From: Mesotoga prima MesG1.Ag.4.2
GTDB lineage: Bacteria > Thermotogota > Thermotogae > Petrotogales > Kosmotogaceae
Assembly (NCBI RefSeq): GCF_000147715.2
Contig: NC_017934.1
Coordinates: 372,001-436,000 of the forward strand
DNA length: 64,000 nucleotides
Reading direction: 5' to 3'
The notes beneath the pieces were generated by a model that worked only from the letters and a program-made list of their open reading frames with translations, ran no database searches and was not told where the DNA came from. Positions within the stretch are counted from its first letter, which is position 1. Each line of letters opens with the position of its first letter. This document shows positions 25,926 through 35,486 of this stretch, piece by piece. Made by a program: the position numbers and the translations under genes.

Positions 25926-26948
25926 TTAAGGAAGGGTTATTTCTGGGACAACGAAAGCGTCAAGTTTTTCCTGAGTATCAGGAACAACTAGCGTTCCGGC
26001 TTTTATTAGGCCCTTCAGGAACTCGACTTGAGAAAGGATAGTCGGTCCTACTATATCCTTGGTATAGGTCATAGGGCTTATTCCCACGCCTTCATCCTTT
26101 ATACCCAGTGTCTTTGCTCCAGGTTCGAATGTTCCCAGAGCAATACTCATGACGGCCTGATAAGAAGCCATGTCGACTCTCTTAACTGAGCTTGTAAGAA
26201 CTCTTCCAGGAGCCATGTAATCCTGATCGACATCGACACCAACTGCGAAGAAGCCCTCACCCTTCTCAGCTGCGGCCTCGATGACTCCATTTCCACAGGC
26301 CCCTGCGGCATGGAAGACTATATCCGCGCCTTCTGCGAACTGAGCGATGGCAAGGTCCTTTCCCTTCTTCGGATCGTTGAAGTCCATCGTATATCCCTGA
26401 AGTATGCTTATGGTCTTTCCATGGAGTTCTTCGTAAACTCTGATTCCAGCTTCATAGCCATAGCGGAACCTTTCGACCGGAGGAATTGGGAGACCACCGA
26501 CAAAACCTACCATGTTTGTTTTCGTCATAGCTGCAACAACGTAACCAACTAGGAAAGCTCCTTCCTGTTCTTTGAAAAGATAAGTTGCCACGTTGTTGGG
26601 CATGTTCTCGATCGGATCGATGTCGATCCCAATGAAGTAAGTATCCGGGAACTGAGGGGCAACCTTGTAAAGTGCGTCAGCCATCATGAAGCCTACTCCA
26701 AAAACGATGTCTGCTTCCTTGGCGGCATTAGACAGATTCGGAATGTAGTCGGCCTGCTCTTTCGACTGGACTACTTCTCTCTCCAGTCCGAGAAAATCAG
26801 AGGCCTTTACTATTCCTTCCCACGTGCCGTCGTTAAAAGACTTGTCACCAAGTCCTCCGACGTCTGTAACCATGATTACCTTCATAGCCAGTACCGGGAG
26901 AGCAAACATTAGAATAAGTGAGAACACCAACAAAAGTTTTAGTTTCAT
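25926..26948 (-). CDS. BMP-family nucleoside-binding protein
   Basis: A 340-residue periplasmic binding protein. The signal peptide ends around F-A-L-P-V-L-A and is of the ordinary type: there is no lipobox Cys, unlike BmpA and PnrA. The mature start K-V-I-M-V-T-D-V-G-G-L-G-D-K-S-F-N-D and V-F-H-A-A-G-A-C-G-N-G-V-I match the BMP/PnrA family that binds purine nucleosides, where Asp and Phe of D-x-S-F-N hold the base. It precedes the ATPase and permease genes, so it should feed that importer. Its ATG overlaps the 773-residue gene's stop by 4 bp. Confidence 0.9.
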   Translation of the reverse strand: MKLKLLLVFSLILMFALPVLAMKVIMVTDVGGLGDKSFNDGTWEGIVKASDFLGLEREVVQSKEQADYIPNLSNAAKEADIVFGVGFMMADALYKVAPQFPDTYFIGIDIDPIENMPNNVATYLFKEQEGAFLVGYVVAAMTKTNMVGFVGGLPIPPVERFRYGYEAGIRVYEELHGKTISILQGYTMDFNDPKKGKDLAIAQFAEGADIVFHAAGACGNGVIEAAAEKGEGFFAVGVDVDQDYMAPGRVLTSSVKRVDMASYQAVMSIALGTFEPGAKTLGIKDEGVGISPMTYTKDIVGPTILSQVEFLKGLIKAGTLVVPDTQEKLDAFVVPEITLP

Positions 26949-29266
26949 TCAACAACACTCCCTTTCTTATGAGATAGTAAGATCCAAAGAACTGATAATG
27001 CAATTATACCCGCAAAAACTATCAAAAACAAAGCGTTTACTGAGGGTTCAATAGATATTCTTAGCATCGGAGATCCGCCTTGAACAAAGAGATTTAGCGT
27101 ATCGATACCCGGCAGAACGATTAAAAAATAAGCTGTGATCACTGCAAGATTGATGAAGGAGATAACCGGTTTTCGCACAACGAACAATGTTATTGAGAGC
27201 AAGAGCAGAGCCACGACAAGCGATGCAAATTCGGGAACTCTGTAAACCTTAACTGGAACTGAAGAAGGGGCGTCATTCAGAAGAGGGGCCATCTTTTCAC
27301 GGTAATCATCAAGGGCGACTTCAAGTTCCGGCTTCGACTGAAGCTCCGTTTCCAGTGAATTAGAAAAATCTTCTCTCATTCTACTACCTGCAAAACTAAC
27401 AATTCTTTCTGAAGTATCTATTAGGGTTGATAAGGCAGCTTCGTAACCTTTACGATTTCTTTCGCTGTCGCGAATGAAACCTTCTATATCTTTTGTAAGG
27501 CCTTCTAATTCAGAGACATAAGTATTCTGATTTTCAATTGACATGTATTCACTGAATGCCGGTGCAGCCACTCTTAGCCTTCCGTTTGAGTCGACACTAA
27601 AACTCATTTCAGCAGCCGTTGAGAAAGAGTTCATCTTGTTCGGGATAATGACTCTCAAGACTCTCTTGAAGCTATTCAATTCACTTGAAACAAGTGAGTT
27701 CAAGTCTCTTGTTTGAAGGCTGATCATCGATTCCGGCGCAAGAAAGACATCATTTTTCAAAGTTGAATAATAAACGGAATCATAGAATCCTTCAAAGTTG
27801 TCCATCAGGAGTTCAGGCTGTTCGTTGAGAAGGTTCATGAATGGCAGTAATGCTATCAAGAAAAGGAGAAGGAGTTTCAGAATAAGTATCCTGCTCCTTT
27901 TTCTTCTGTTGAATGCGGCTGCAACAGCAAGTATGAACACGAAAGCAAACGCTGGCAGAGCAACAACTGAATGAAGCGACAAATCAAATATGCCCGTGGT
28001 TATCTCTCCGATGAAGAAGATATAAAGCGTTTCCAGAATTATTATTATTCCAATAACATATTTTCTCATAGCAGGAACAACTGTGAATCCCAAAATGGCA
28101 ATCAGTGCATAGGCCAATACTCTTAACCACCAGAGATCGATACGTTTATCAATACTTGAAACTAGGCTCTTGGAAAGCTCGTTCCTTATTCCTCCCATTA
28201 TGTTTGCCTGAATCGGAACGATCTTCCTTACTTCGCTTTCGATGTCGCTTTCTATTAGACTTGTAGGAGTAAACTGTTTTAGAGATAAAAGCTGGGCTCC
28301 CATCTGGATCTTCTCTACTATTTGAGATCTTAATTCTTGATTCTCCTCAAGAATGTCCATCAAATCCTGAAAGTAGGAGTCTTCAGGTATGGAATCAATC
28401 TCAAATCCCGGGATGTCCTTAACTCTTACCTCAACGGATTCAGGATAAAATGGGGCTTTATCAATCAATCCAATTGATCTAAGAAGCCAAAGTCTGAAAA
28501 GCTCTCTTCCCGAAGACATAATTTCTGCATTGCCTACCTGTGAAAGATCCATCGCAGTTTGAACAGCTAATCTGTTGACTTCCTCATCGACGAGCGAGCT
28601 AACACTATATTCTCTGTTGCTTATGGTCGAAATTGCTGAATTAAGCGCATCAATTACACTTCTGTTTGAAAGGCTTAGTATTTCTTTTTCTGAATCATAT
28701 GGCGCATCAGCTTCAATACTGTAGGAAGAAAAGGAATCCGTTACCAGAAGTTCGTCAGGAAATAAACCGGGCTTGGTTTCTATTAGGCCTAGAGAATAGG
28801 CGATCCATTCTTTGTAGACTTCTCCGGCCATTTCACGTACTCTTGAGGAATATGTATTGAAGACCTCAAGGTAAGCCGGCATTTCATTGAGGGTATGTAT
28901 TTCAAAAGGCTTTCCAGAAATATCAGTAAGGACCCAGGCGAGAAAGGCACTGTAGGCGATTCTGTCGTCGATGTCACGAAACTCACTTTCATCGAATGCT
29001 TCAATATGCCTGGTAAGAAGTCCGGCAATAGTTGTCGAACTTTCCTTCTTTTCTATGCTACCAACCATTTGAAGTTTGTAAAGTCTGTAGACAGACAAAT
29101 AATCGAGATCTTCAATCAGCTTCAGAACTTTTGGAAGACTTGGCTCTTCCTTATTGTAGTCTTCTACGTAGGCCTTGAAATCTTCGATAATAACTTTCTG
29201 GCTAAAAGAAAAGGAAAGAATGACGATCGCCAGAAACACAATGACCGAGAGTAATCTCTTTGGCAC
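26945..29266 (-). CDS. Large membrane protein of unknown function in the nucleoside operon
   Basis: A 773-residue protein I do not recognise. It has an N-terminal signal sequence (about 5-22), a 360-residue extracytoplasmic alpha-helical region rich in Glu and Ser, four membrane helices around 385-480, a second extracytoplasmic region (about 485-665), and three or four helices at 670-765. The tail ends in a short basic stretch. It sits between udk and the binding-protein gene, coupled to the latter by a 4-bp overlap, which suggests a role at the membrane linked to nucleoside uptake or envelope state. No enzyme motif is evident. Confidence 0.85.
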   Translation of the reverse strand: MPKRLLSVIVFLAIVILSFSFSQKVIIEDFKAYVEDYNKEEPSLPKVLKLIEDLDYLSVYRLYKLQMVGSIEKKESSTTIAGLLTRHIEAFDESEFRDIDDRIAYSAFLAWVLTDISGKPFEIHTLNEMPAYLEVFNTYSSRVREMAGEVYKEWIAYSLGLIETKPGLFPDELLVTDSFSSYSIEADAPYDSEKEILSLSNRSVIDALNSAISTISNREYSVSSLVDEEVNRLAVQTAMDLSQVGNAEIMSSGRELFRLWLLRSIGLIDKAPFYPESVEVRVKDIPGFEIDSIPEDSYFQDLMDILEENQELRSQIVEKIQMGAQLLSLKQFTPTSLIESDIESEVRKIVPIQANIMGGIRNELSKSLVSSIDKRIDLWWLRVLAYALIAILGFTVVPAMRKYVIGIIIILETLYIFFIGEITTGIFDLSLHSVVALPAFAFVFILAVAAAFNRRKRSRILILKLLLLFLIALLPFMNLLNEQPELLMDNFEGFYDSVYYSTLKNDVFLAPESMISLQTRDLNSLVSSELNSFKRVLRVIIPNKMNSFSTAAEMSFSVDSNGRLRVAAPAFSEYMSIENQNTYVSELEGLTKDIEGFIRDSERNRKGYEAALSTLIDTSERIVSFAGSRMREDFSNSLETELQSKPELEVALDDYREKMAPLLNDAPSSVPVKVYRVPEFASLVVALLLLSITLFVVRKPVISFINLAVITAYFLIVLPGIDTLNLFVQGGSPMLRISIEPSVNALFLIVFAGIIALSVLWILLSHKKGSVVE

Positions 29267-29284
29267 TTCACACCTCCAGCCCGA

Positions 29285-29890
29285 TCACTTGTTTAACATA
29301 TTCTCAATAGCATTGATTATCACATTGAGACCGGTAGTATTTGCGGCCCCGTCAGGTAAAACTATATCACAAAAGTATTTTTGCGGTTCTATGAAACTTT
29401 CGAAAGAGGGGGCGACAAATTTTCTGTATTGTTCGATTATGCTCTCTATTGATCTCCCTCGTTCCTTTGTATCCCGTTCAATTCTTCTAATTAGCCTTTC
29501 ATCAGCCGGTGCATCTATGTAGATCGAAAAATCGAAGAGATCCCTCATTTCTTTCTTGAACATTACCAAAAGTCCTTCGACAATAATCAACGGTTTAGGT
29601 ATGAACTTTCTACATATTCCAGACTCACGCCTATAGGTCACCATACTATAGACAGGAACCATAATGCTTTTGTTCTCTTTAACGGATCTGAGATGCTCTT
29701 CGAAAAGCTCAAAATCAAAGGCCTTAGGGGAGTCAAAGTTGAATTGTCTTGGATCGGTGCCTGGATCGAGATTCTTATAATAGTCATCCATAGAAAGGAC
29801 CGCAGCTCGTTCCATGAAGTGGTTGAAGATCATATTTGTCACCGACGTCTTTCCTGCCCCGCTGCCACCAGTTATTGAAACGAGGACCAT
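29285..29890 (-). CDS. udk: Uridine kinase-family protein
   Basis: A 201-residue P-loop kinase. Walker A G-G-S-G-A-G-K-T is at residues 8-15, S-M-D-D-Y-Y-K near 37 is the substrate-binding D-D-x-Y motif, and N-F-D-S-P-K-A-F-D follows. These are diagnostic of uridine/cytidine kinase (phosphoribulokinase/uridine kinase family), which makes UMP or CMP using ATP or GTP. It fits the downstream nucleoside importer as the trapping enzyme. The start overlaps the rex stop by 1 bp. Confidence 0.88.
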   Translation of the reverse strand: MVLVSITGGSGAGKTSVTNMIFNHFMERAAVLSMDDYYKNLDPGTDPRQFNFDSPKAFDFELFEEHLRSVKENKSIMVPVYSMVTYRRESGICRKFIPKPLIIVEGLLVMFKKEMRDLFDFSIYIDAPADERLIRRIERDTKERGRSIESIIEQYRKFVAPSFESFIEPQKYFCDIVLPDGAANTTGLNVIINAIENMLNK

Positions 29891-30543
29891 TAATGCTTTC
29901 TTCCTTTCTTTGAAGATCCATAAGTCATGCTAAAAGCAAGTGACCGGAAAGAAGCCGAAATATCTATCTCTTCGTTTATGATCTCCTGAGGTAAAGAAAG
30001 TCTTATTGGCGCAAAATTCACTATGCCCTTTATACCTGCCTCCGTTAGCAAATCGGCGGTGCTCTGCGCCGCGCTTGCCGGAACAGTAATCACACCGATT
30101 TCAACATTCCTACTTTTGACTATTTCTTTCAATTTGGCCGTGGACTCAATCATGAGGTTATTTGGCATGGGCATTCCTATCTTGTTAGGATTGTTGTCGA
30201 ACAGTGCCTTTGCAACGAATCCCGATTTGGAAAGGCCTGGATAGTTGGCCAGCGCCATCCCCAGATTTCCCATTCCAACTATACAGGTATTCCACCTCTT
30301 TCTGATTCCCAGTATCTCGCTTATGCTGTCAAGAAGAAGCTCGGTGTTGTAACCTACACCCCTTTTGCCAAACTCGCCAAAATATGAAAGGTCTTTTCTG
30401 ACTTGACTGGCTTTGATGCCTAGCCTGTCGGCAAAGTCTTTTGAAGATATGCTTGACACCCCAGAGATCACCAGATTTTCTAGGCATCTGTGAAAAATTG
30501 CAAGTCTCTTGATCGTGGGCTTGGGAATCTTCCTACTGTCCAT
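29890..30543 (-). CDS. rex: Redox-sensing transcriptional repressor Rex
   Basis: A 217-residue Rex. The N-terminal winged helix (about 8-80, [20 protein letters not shown]) and the NAD-binding [10 protein letters not shown] near 89 are intact, as is a C-terminal domain-swap helix. Rex senses the NADH/NAD+ ratio and represses fermentative and respiratory genes at TTGTGAA-type operators. It heads a minus-strand run with udk and the nucleoside importer. A TATAAT lies about 40 bp upstream on the minus strand. I did not see a consensus Rex operator in the intergenic region. Confidence 0.93.
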   Translation of the reverse strand: MDSRKIPKPTIKRLAIFHRCLENLVISGVSSISSKDFADRLGIKASQVRKDLSYFGEFGKRGVGYNTELLLDSISEILGIRKRWNTCIVGMGNLGMALANYPGLSKSGFVAKALFDNNPNKIGMPMPNNLMIESTAKLKEIVKSRNVEIGVITVPASAAQSTADLLTEAGIKGIVNFAPIRLSLPQEIINEEIDISASFRSLAFSMTYGSSKKGRKH

Positions 30544-30640
30544 TATTTATCTTCCTCCAGGAGTTCCTTTGCGAAAATTATATCATGGTTACCGTCGGTT
30601 CATCTTTGATTGAGCCACTCAAAAATGTGAGACAGCTACG

Positions 30641-30649
30641 TGCTATAAT
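30641..30649 (+). promoter_or_regulatory. Extended -10 promoter for the rimO-recA-region run
   Basis: TGC-TATAAT at 30641-30649, about 40 bp before the ATG at 30690, with no clear -35. It is the only promoter candidate for the plus-strand genes that start at 30690. Confidence 0.55.
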
Positions 30650-30656
30650 TACCTTT

Positions 30657-30689
30657 AGAATGTTCATAATGTAGACTGGAGCACATTCT
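30657..30689 (+). other. 5' leader hairpin ending at the start codon
   Basis: AGAATGT (30657-30663) pairs perfectly with ACATTCT (30683-30689), the latter abutting the ATG at 30690. The ribosome-binding sequence CTGGAG lies in the 19-nt loop. A 7-bp stem could modulate initiation. Confidence 0.35.
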
Positions 30690-31025
30690 ATGGAAAAGAG
30701 AGTTGTTTTGAAAAGCCAATTTGTATTAGTACTAATGCTGATCATATCTCTTTTCCTTTTTGTTGAAACTTTGTACATTATCAGATATGTGAAGGAATCG
30801 CGGTCGGCTGAATTTGAGGTAATTTTTTATGATAATACTACACCGATCAGGATTCTCCTGGATGATGAAGGATACGTTCTTCAGCCTGGGGAGAGTTTGA
30901 TGCTAAGTATTGGGCGAAATGACGAAGTAATTGTCGAGCAAGAAGTAGCCGGAAGATACACAGTAAGAGGTGGCGGAAAGATAGTCAATGTGAGTATTCC
31001 GCGTGTGAAAGTGAGTGTAAAGTGA
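30690..31025 (+). CDS. Small single-pass membrane protein of unknown function
   Basis: A 111-residue protein with one hydrophobic helix (about 11-30) after a basic N-terminus, then an extracytoplasmic domain of about 80 residues rich in beta strands (E-F-E-V-I-F-Y-D-N...K-V-S-V-K). I find no family. It is first in the plus-strand run, and its stop overlaps the start of the DUF4416 gene by four bases, so coexpression is likely. Confidence 0.7.
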   Translation: MEKRVVLKSQFVLVLMLIISLFLFVETLYIIRYVKESRSAEFEVIFYDNTTPIRILLDDEGYVLQPGESLMLSIGRNDEVIVEQEVAGRYTVRGGGKIVNVSIPRVKVSVK

Positions 31026-31561
31026 TGGGGAATTATCGAAAGACGGAGATGGTCAATCTCGTAATCTTTGTTTTCGGTTCATATATAGATTACAGATTGC
31101 AGGAGATTCAACCTGTTCTTGAGAAAAGATTTGGGCCAGCAGACTACATTTCAAAGGCTCTGGATTTTGATAGGTACACATCTTATTACAATGATGAAAT
31201 GGGATATGGCTTGAGGGGAAAATTGATCTCCTTCAAAAGGCTTATTCACCCACAACAGATTTCTCTGATAAAAAGATTGACGAATGCGATAGAAGATCAT
31301 TTCACGTTGGAAGGCAATCGAAAGGTAAATCTGGATCCGGGTTACATTCATCATGCGCAGTTCGTGCTGGCCTCTACGAAGCACTGGGCAAATCGTGTTT
31401 ATGTTGGAGACGGCATTTATGCAGAAATTACGCTTATGTACATCGATGGCTCTTTGAAACCTCTTCCATACACTTATCCCAATTACAAAGATCGTGAATA
31501 CATAGAAGAGCTTATGAAAATCAGGGAGTTGTATCTTCTCAAGAGAAAGGAAAGGCTATGA
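31025..31561 (+). CDS. DUF4416 family protein
   Basis: A 178-residue protein with F-G-P-A-D-Y near 40, the conserved Y-Y-x-x-E-M-G near 57, F-K-R-L-I-H-P near 72 and L-D-P-G-Y-I near 100: the DUF4416 pattern, of unknown function. GTG 31022 is an alternative start three bases upstream. Its stop overlaps rimO by 4 bp; DUF4416 genes often neighbour translation-related genes, but no role is established. Confidence 0.85.
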   Translation: MGNYRKTEMVNLVIFVFGSYIDYRLQEIQPVLEKRFGPADYISKALDFDRYTSYYNDEMGYGLRGKLISFKRLIHPQQISLIKRLTNAIEDHFTLEGNRKVNLDPGYIHHAQFVLASTKHWANRVYVGDGIYAEITLMYIDGSLKPLPYTYPNYKDREYIEELMKIRELYLLKRKERL

Positions 31562-32862
31562 AGCTCGGAGTTCTTTCTCTGGGATGCTCAAAGAATATCG
31601 CTGACATGGACAACTTCATGGGGATAATGGCTAATAGAGGACACGAGATAGTTGAAGATGCTTCAGTTGCGGATTTGATAATTATAGATACCTGCGGCTT
31701 TATTGACGATGCAAAAAAGGAGAGTGTGGAGGAAATCTTCAAATTCATTTCTCTTAAGCAAGAGAATCCTGGATTGAAGGTAGTAGCTGTAGGGTGTCTT
31801 GTGCAGCGATATTTTGATGAACTAAAATCGGAAATTTCTGAGATAGATGGACTTATAGGAGTTACAAGTCCATTTACTCTTGCAGATCTAATTGAAAATG
31901 GGGAGTTCTTCTATTTGAAGGAGCCAGATGGAGTATACGACTTTTCCAGTAGAGTGGTCAGCAGTAAGTATTCTGCTTATGTGAAGATAGGAGATGGCTG
32001 TAACAGAAACTGCGCCTTTTGTTCTATTCCTAATTTCAAGGGGAAGTCGGTGAGTCGAAATCCAGATAGTATAGTTAAAGAGACACTTTCTCTCATAAGA
32101 AAAGGAGTAAAGGAGATCGATCTCGTTTCTCAGGATTGTACACAATATGGAAAAGACTTGAATGAGAAAACGGATCTCAAGAGCCTTCTTGAGAGGCTCA
32201 ACAATATTGATGGGGATTTCTGGATAAGAGTTCTTTATCTTCATCCTGATCACGTTGACAACGAGCTTGTCGATTCGATTCTCTCACTGTCAAAAGTCGT
32301 AGATTATTTTGATATTCCAGTTCAAAGCGGTTCTACAAGAATCTTGAAGAAGATGGGGAGGATAAAGGATTCAGATCGGTTGCGCGAGCTGCTGTTTGGA
32401 ATAAGGCAAAAGGCTCCTCACGCTATTCTGAGAACAACCTTGTTGATTGGTTTTCCCGGTGAAAGTGAAGCAACATTCAATGAAACCCTTGATTTTGTGA
32501 GAAGTGTAAAATTCGATAGACTTGGAGGCTTCGTTTATTCCAACGAAGAAGGGACTCAGGCATTCGGCCAGAAGAGGACGATCGGCAGAAAGGCGGCTAA
32601 GGAAATGCTCAATTCGTTGCTTGAAGAACAGGACACGATTTCAGCCGGAAGGCTTTCCCAGTTCAAAGGACAGATAATGACTGTTCTTGTTGAAGAAAGC
32701 GGTTCAAGTTATTCACTTGGAAGAGCCTATAACAGTGCGCCAGACGTTGACGGAGTGGTGGTACTTAAAGGTCATAATGAGGATGGGGTTTTTGTTAAAG
32801 CGAGAATTACTGATTCTTATGAACATGACATGGAAGGTGTTATCTTGGATGAACTTGCCTAA
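31558..32862 (+). CDS. rimO: Ribosomal protein S12 methylthiotransferase RimO
   Basis: A 434-residue methylthiotransferase. Order: N-terminal UPF0004 domain with conserved cysteines (L-G-C-S-K-N near 10, D-T-C-G-F, V-G-C-L-V-Q) for one iron-sulfur cluster, radical SAM core with C-N-R-N-C-A-F-C near 147, and a C-terminal TRAM domain. This is the RimO rather than MiaB subgroup by the short length and the D-G-C-N-R-N motif. It adds methylthio to an Asp of ribosomal protein S12. Confidence 0.93.
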   Translation: MKLGVLSLGCSKNIADMDNFMGIMANRGHEIVEDASVADLIIIDTCGFIDDAKKESVEEIFKFISLKQENPGLKVVAVGCLVQRYFDELKSEISEIDGLIGVTSPFTLADLIENGEFFYLKEPDGVYDFSSRVVSSKYSAYVKIGDGCNRNCAFCSIPNFKGKSVSRNPDSIVKETLSLIRKGVKEIDLVSQDCTQYGKDLNEKTDLKSLLERLNNIDGDFWIRVLYLHPDHVDNELVDSILSLSKVVDYFDIPVQSGSTRILKKMGRIKDSDRLRELLFGIRQKAPHAILRTTLLIGFPGESEATFNETLDFVRSVKFDRLGGFVYSNEEGTQAFGQKRTIGRKAAKEMLNSLLEEQDTISAGRLSQFKGQIMTVLVEESGSSYSLGRAYNSAPDVDGVVVLKGHNEDGVFVKARITDSYEHDMEGVILDELA

Positions 32863-33388
32863 TATTTTAACTTTATCCAGAATGTTGCTTACTATACCTG
32901 CATTGCTGATGCTAATGAGCGGGAGTGTTGTGGGTCACTATTTTTCGTTTATTGTTTTCGTTGTCGCTGCTTTGACAGATTTCTTCGATGGCAGAATAGC
33001 GCGAAAACGTGGACTGGTTACGGATTTAGGAAAATTCCTTGACCAGATCTCCGATAAGATACTGGTTACTTCAGTTTTCTTAGGGTTTATGGGACTGTCC
33101 AGGATCAGTCTGTGGTTCCTCTTTATCCTCATATTCAGGGATACACTTGTGTCAGGGATTCGAATGGTTGCTTCAAGTAAGGGAAAAGTGATTGCCGCGG
33201 ACATATTTGGCAAAGCCAAGACCGTGGCGCAAATTACGCTCTTGATACTTCTTTACTCTAATTTGCTCTGGGGATTTCCCGCTCCGAGTGTGATGGTTTG
33301 GTTCGAGATCCTTGTTGCTATCATAACGGCGTTAAGTGGGGGCAATTACCTACTTAAGAATCTTGATATCTTTAAGGGAGGAAAGTAA
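32849..33388 (+). CDS. pgsA: CDP-alcohol phosphatidyltransferase, probable PgsA
   Basis: 179 residues from ATG 32849, whose protein begins M-N-L-P-N-I-L-T-L-S-R as PgsA proteins do; the start overlaps rimO by 14 bp. The CDP-alcohol phosphotransferase motif D-G-x2-A-R-x8-D-x3-D is present (DGRIARKRG followed by DLGKFLDQISD). Five or six membrane helices follow. The expected product is phosphatidylglycerophosphate from CDP-diacylglycerol and glycerol 3-phosphate. Confidence 0.9.
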   Translation: MNLPNILTLSRMLLTIPALLMLMSGSVVGHYFSFIVFVVAALTDFFDGRIARKRGLVTDLGKFLDQISDKILVTSVFLGFMGLSRISLWFLFILIFRDTLVSGIRMVASSKGKVIAADIFGKAKTVAQITLLILLYSNLLWGFPAPSVMVWFEILVAIITALSGGNYLLKNLDIFKGGK

Positions 33389-33389
33389 A

Positions 33390-33956
33390 TTGCGCTCTTT
33401 TATTGCAGTTGACACCGGCGAGAGAGTCCCGGCCATGATAGACGGTATATCGGAAAAGCTTAGAAGAATGGGATTCAAAGCATCCTGGGTGCCTGGAGCA
33501 AACGCTCATGTCACGCTCGCATTTCTTGACAACATTGAGTTGGAGAAACTTGCTTTGCTCGCGTCGATGCTTTCTCGCAGATTAAGAGGCTTTCCTTCTT
33601 TTACTTTGGAGACGGGTAGAATAGGTTATTTCAAGCACAAGGATCTGCCGAAAGTAATCTGGGTTGCAATCGAGCGGAACCAAAATCTTGTCAATCTCCA
33701 GAGAGAAACAAGAGTAGTGCTTGAGGCGTTAAGTCTTCCTGTCGACGAGAATTTCAGACCCCATCTAACAGTTGGAAGAATGAAGTTTAGTCCACCCATG
33801 TGGCGCAAGTTTCTAAGCACTCTTGAAAATGAGCGCATAATCTTCCCCGTTGGAGAAGTTACAATATTCGAATCTATCCTTTCGAGGGAAGGTGCAACAT
33901 ACAGGAAGGTCTTCACATGCAGTTTTGAAGGAGGACTGATTGAACATGCTGTCTAA
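33390..33956 (+). CDS. thpR: RNA 2',3'-cyclic phosphodiesterase (2H family)
   Basis: 188 residues from TTG 33390, with GGGAGG 8 nt upstream. It starts R-S-F-I-A-V-D and carries both catalytic H-x-T motifs, H-V-T-L-A-F near 38 and H-L-T-V-G-R near 127, of the LigT/ThpR family. It opens 2',3'-cyclic phosphate ends of RNA; the in vivo substrate is unclear. Its 3' end overlaps recA by 17 bp. Confidence 0.92.
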   Translation: MRSFIAVDTGERVPAMIDGISEKLRRMGFKASWVPGANAHVTLAFLDNIELEKLALLASMLSRRLRGFPSFTLETGRIGYFKHKDLPKVIWVAIERNQNLVNLQRETRVVLEALSLPVDENFRPHLTVGRMKFSPPMWRKFLSTLENERIIFPVGEVTIFESILSREGATYRKVFTCSFEGGLIEHAV

Positions 33957-34995
33957 GGATAAGAAGAACGCACTTGAAAGGGCAATAAAGGACATTGAAA
34001 AACAGTTTGGTAAGGGTTCAGTAATGTTGATGGGTGATAAGGAAGAACACAAAAGCATAGAAGTTATCCCTACTGGATCGCTTGCAGTTGATATCGCTTT
34101 GACGGTTGGAGGATACCCGAGAGGTAGAGTTGTTGAGATCTATGGTGCGGAGTCAAGTGGCAAGACGACCATTGCCTTGCATGCTATTGCAGAAGTTCAG
34201 AAGCGCGGTGGAATAGCTGCTTTTATCGACGCCGAACATGCGCTGGATATTCACTATGCCCAGAACCTCGGCGTAGATGTTGACAATCTTCTTATTTCTC
34301 AGCCAGACTACGGGGAACAGGCCCTCGATATCGTCGATGGTCTTATAAGATCAAATGCCGTTGATCTAATTGTAGTAGATTCTGTCGCTGCCCTGGTCCC
34401 TAGAACTGAGATTGAGGGGGCTATGGGTGAACTTCAAGTCGGACTCCAAGCCCGTCTTATGTCTCAGGCATTGAGAAAGATTTCCGGAAATGTTAGTAAG
34501 TCCAAATGCATAGTCATTTTCATTAACCAGACGAGAATGAAAATTGGGGTAGTTTACGGGAACCCTGAAACCACCACTGGAGGAGTAGCTCTTAAGTTTT
34601 ACTCTTCAGTAAGGCTTGAGATAAAAAGAGGGAGCGCGATAAGAGAAGGAAATACGGTCCTTGGAAACGAGACAACGATAAAAGTCGTGAAGAACAAAGT
34701 TGCGCCTCCATTCCGAGAAGCGAAGGTTGACATAATCTATGGACAGGGTATTGAACATGCAAACGAGCTCTTCAATCTTGCGCTCTCAGAAAACATGATA
34801 GAGAGGAAAGGCGCCTGGTATACCTACATCTCGGAAGATAATAATGAGGTAAGTCTTGGTCAGGGAAAGTCAAACGGTGTGGAATTCATGAAAGAGAATC
34901 CCGAATTGATTCTTGAAATAGAAAACAGGCTTAGAGCAAAATACAATTTGCCACTCTTAGAAGCTAAAAAAGAGGAGAAGGAAGAGGAAGGATAG
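33940..34995 (+). CDS. recA: Recombinase RecA
   Basis: A 351-residue RecA. Walker [10 protein letters not shown] near 66-74, [10 protein letters not shown] as Walker B, loop L1 E-G-A-M-G and loop L2 with N-Q-T-R-M-K are all intact. TTG 33940 and ATG 33946 are both possible starts after GGAGG. A Glu/Lys-rich acidic C-terminus follows the core. It is directly followed by recX. Confidence 0.98.
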   Translation: MNMLSKDKKNALERAIKDIEKQFGKGSVMLMGDKEEHKSIEVIPTGSLAVDIALTVGGYPRGRVVEIYGAESSGKTTIALHAIAEVQKRGGIAAFIDAEHALDIHYAQNLGVDVDNLLISQPDYGEQALDIVDGLIRSNAVDLIVVDSVAALVPRTEIEGAMGELQVGLQARLMSQALRKISGNVSKSKCIVIFINQTRMKIGVVYGNPETTTGGVALKFYSSVRLEIKRGSAIREGNTVLGNETTIKVVKNKVAPPFREAKVDIIYGQGIEHANELFNLALSENMIERKGAWYTYISEDNNEVSLGQGKSNGVEFMKENPELILEIENRLRAKYNLPLLEAKKEEKEEEG

Positions 34996-35432
34996 TGCTT
35001 TCCGATCCAATGAAGGATGCAGTTAGATACATAAGGTATAGGATGAGATCCAGAAAGGAGATAGAAGACCAACTACTGAAAAAGGGTTATTCTCAGGAAG
35101 AAGTCGATGAGGTCATTGAAAAACTTGAAGAGCAAAAGCTAGTAGACGACAGAGTCTTTGCCAGACTCTATGTAAGCGATGGACTGAACGTTCATCATAA
35201 GGGCCCATTCAGAATCAGACAGGAGCTTTTCAAACTGGGCATCTTGGAAGAGATTATCTCTGATTCAATTGAGAAGGAATTGGAAAACTGCGACTTGAAA
35301 GAGATTGCGAAAATTGCGATTGGTAGTGCAGAAAGGACAGATGCTGATAAAATACGAAGAAAACTTTATAGAAAAGGATTTTCGTCTTCGTTAATAGACG
35401 AAGTAATTGACGAAATTGATGAGAAATCATGA
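34995..35432 (+). CDS. recX: Regulatory protein RecX
   Basis: A 145-residue protein of three-helix repeats: R-S-R-K-E-I-E-D-Q-L-L-K-K-G-Y in the first repeat, G-P-F-R-I-R-Q-E-L in the second, and I-R-R-K-L-Y-R-K-G-F in the third. RecX binds RecA filaments and limits recombination. It overlaps the recA stop by one base (GTG start), so RecX dosage should follow RecA. Confidence 0.93.
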   Translation: MLSDPMKDAVRYIRYRMRSRKEIEDQLLKKGYSQEEVDEVIEKLEEQKLVDDRVFARLYVSDGLNVHHKGPFRIRQELFKLGILEEIISDSIEKELENCDLKEIAKIAIGSAERTDADKIRRKLYRKGFSSSLIDEVIDEIDEKS

Positions 35433-35486
35433 AGGGAGGGAGCTGGTTTCCTCGACTGAAATTGAAAGGACCAGCGTTGAGAAACT

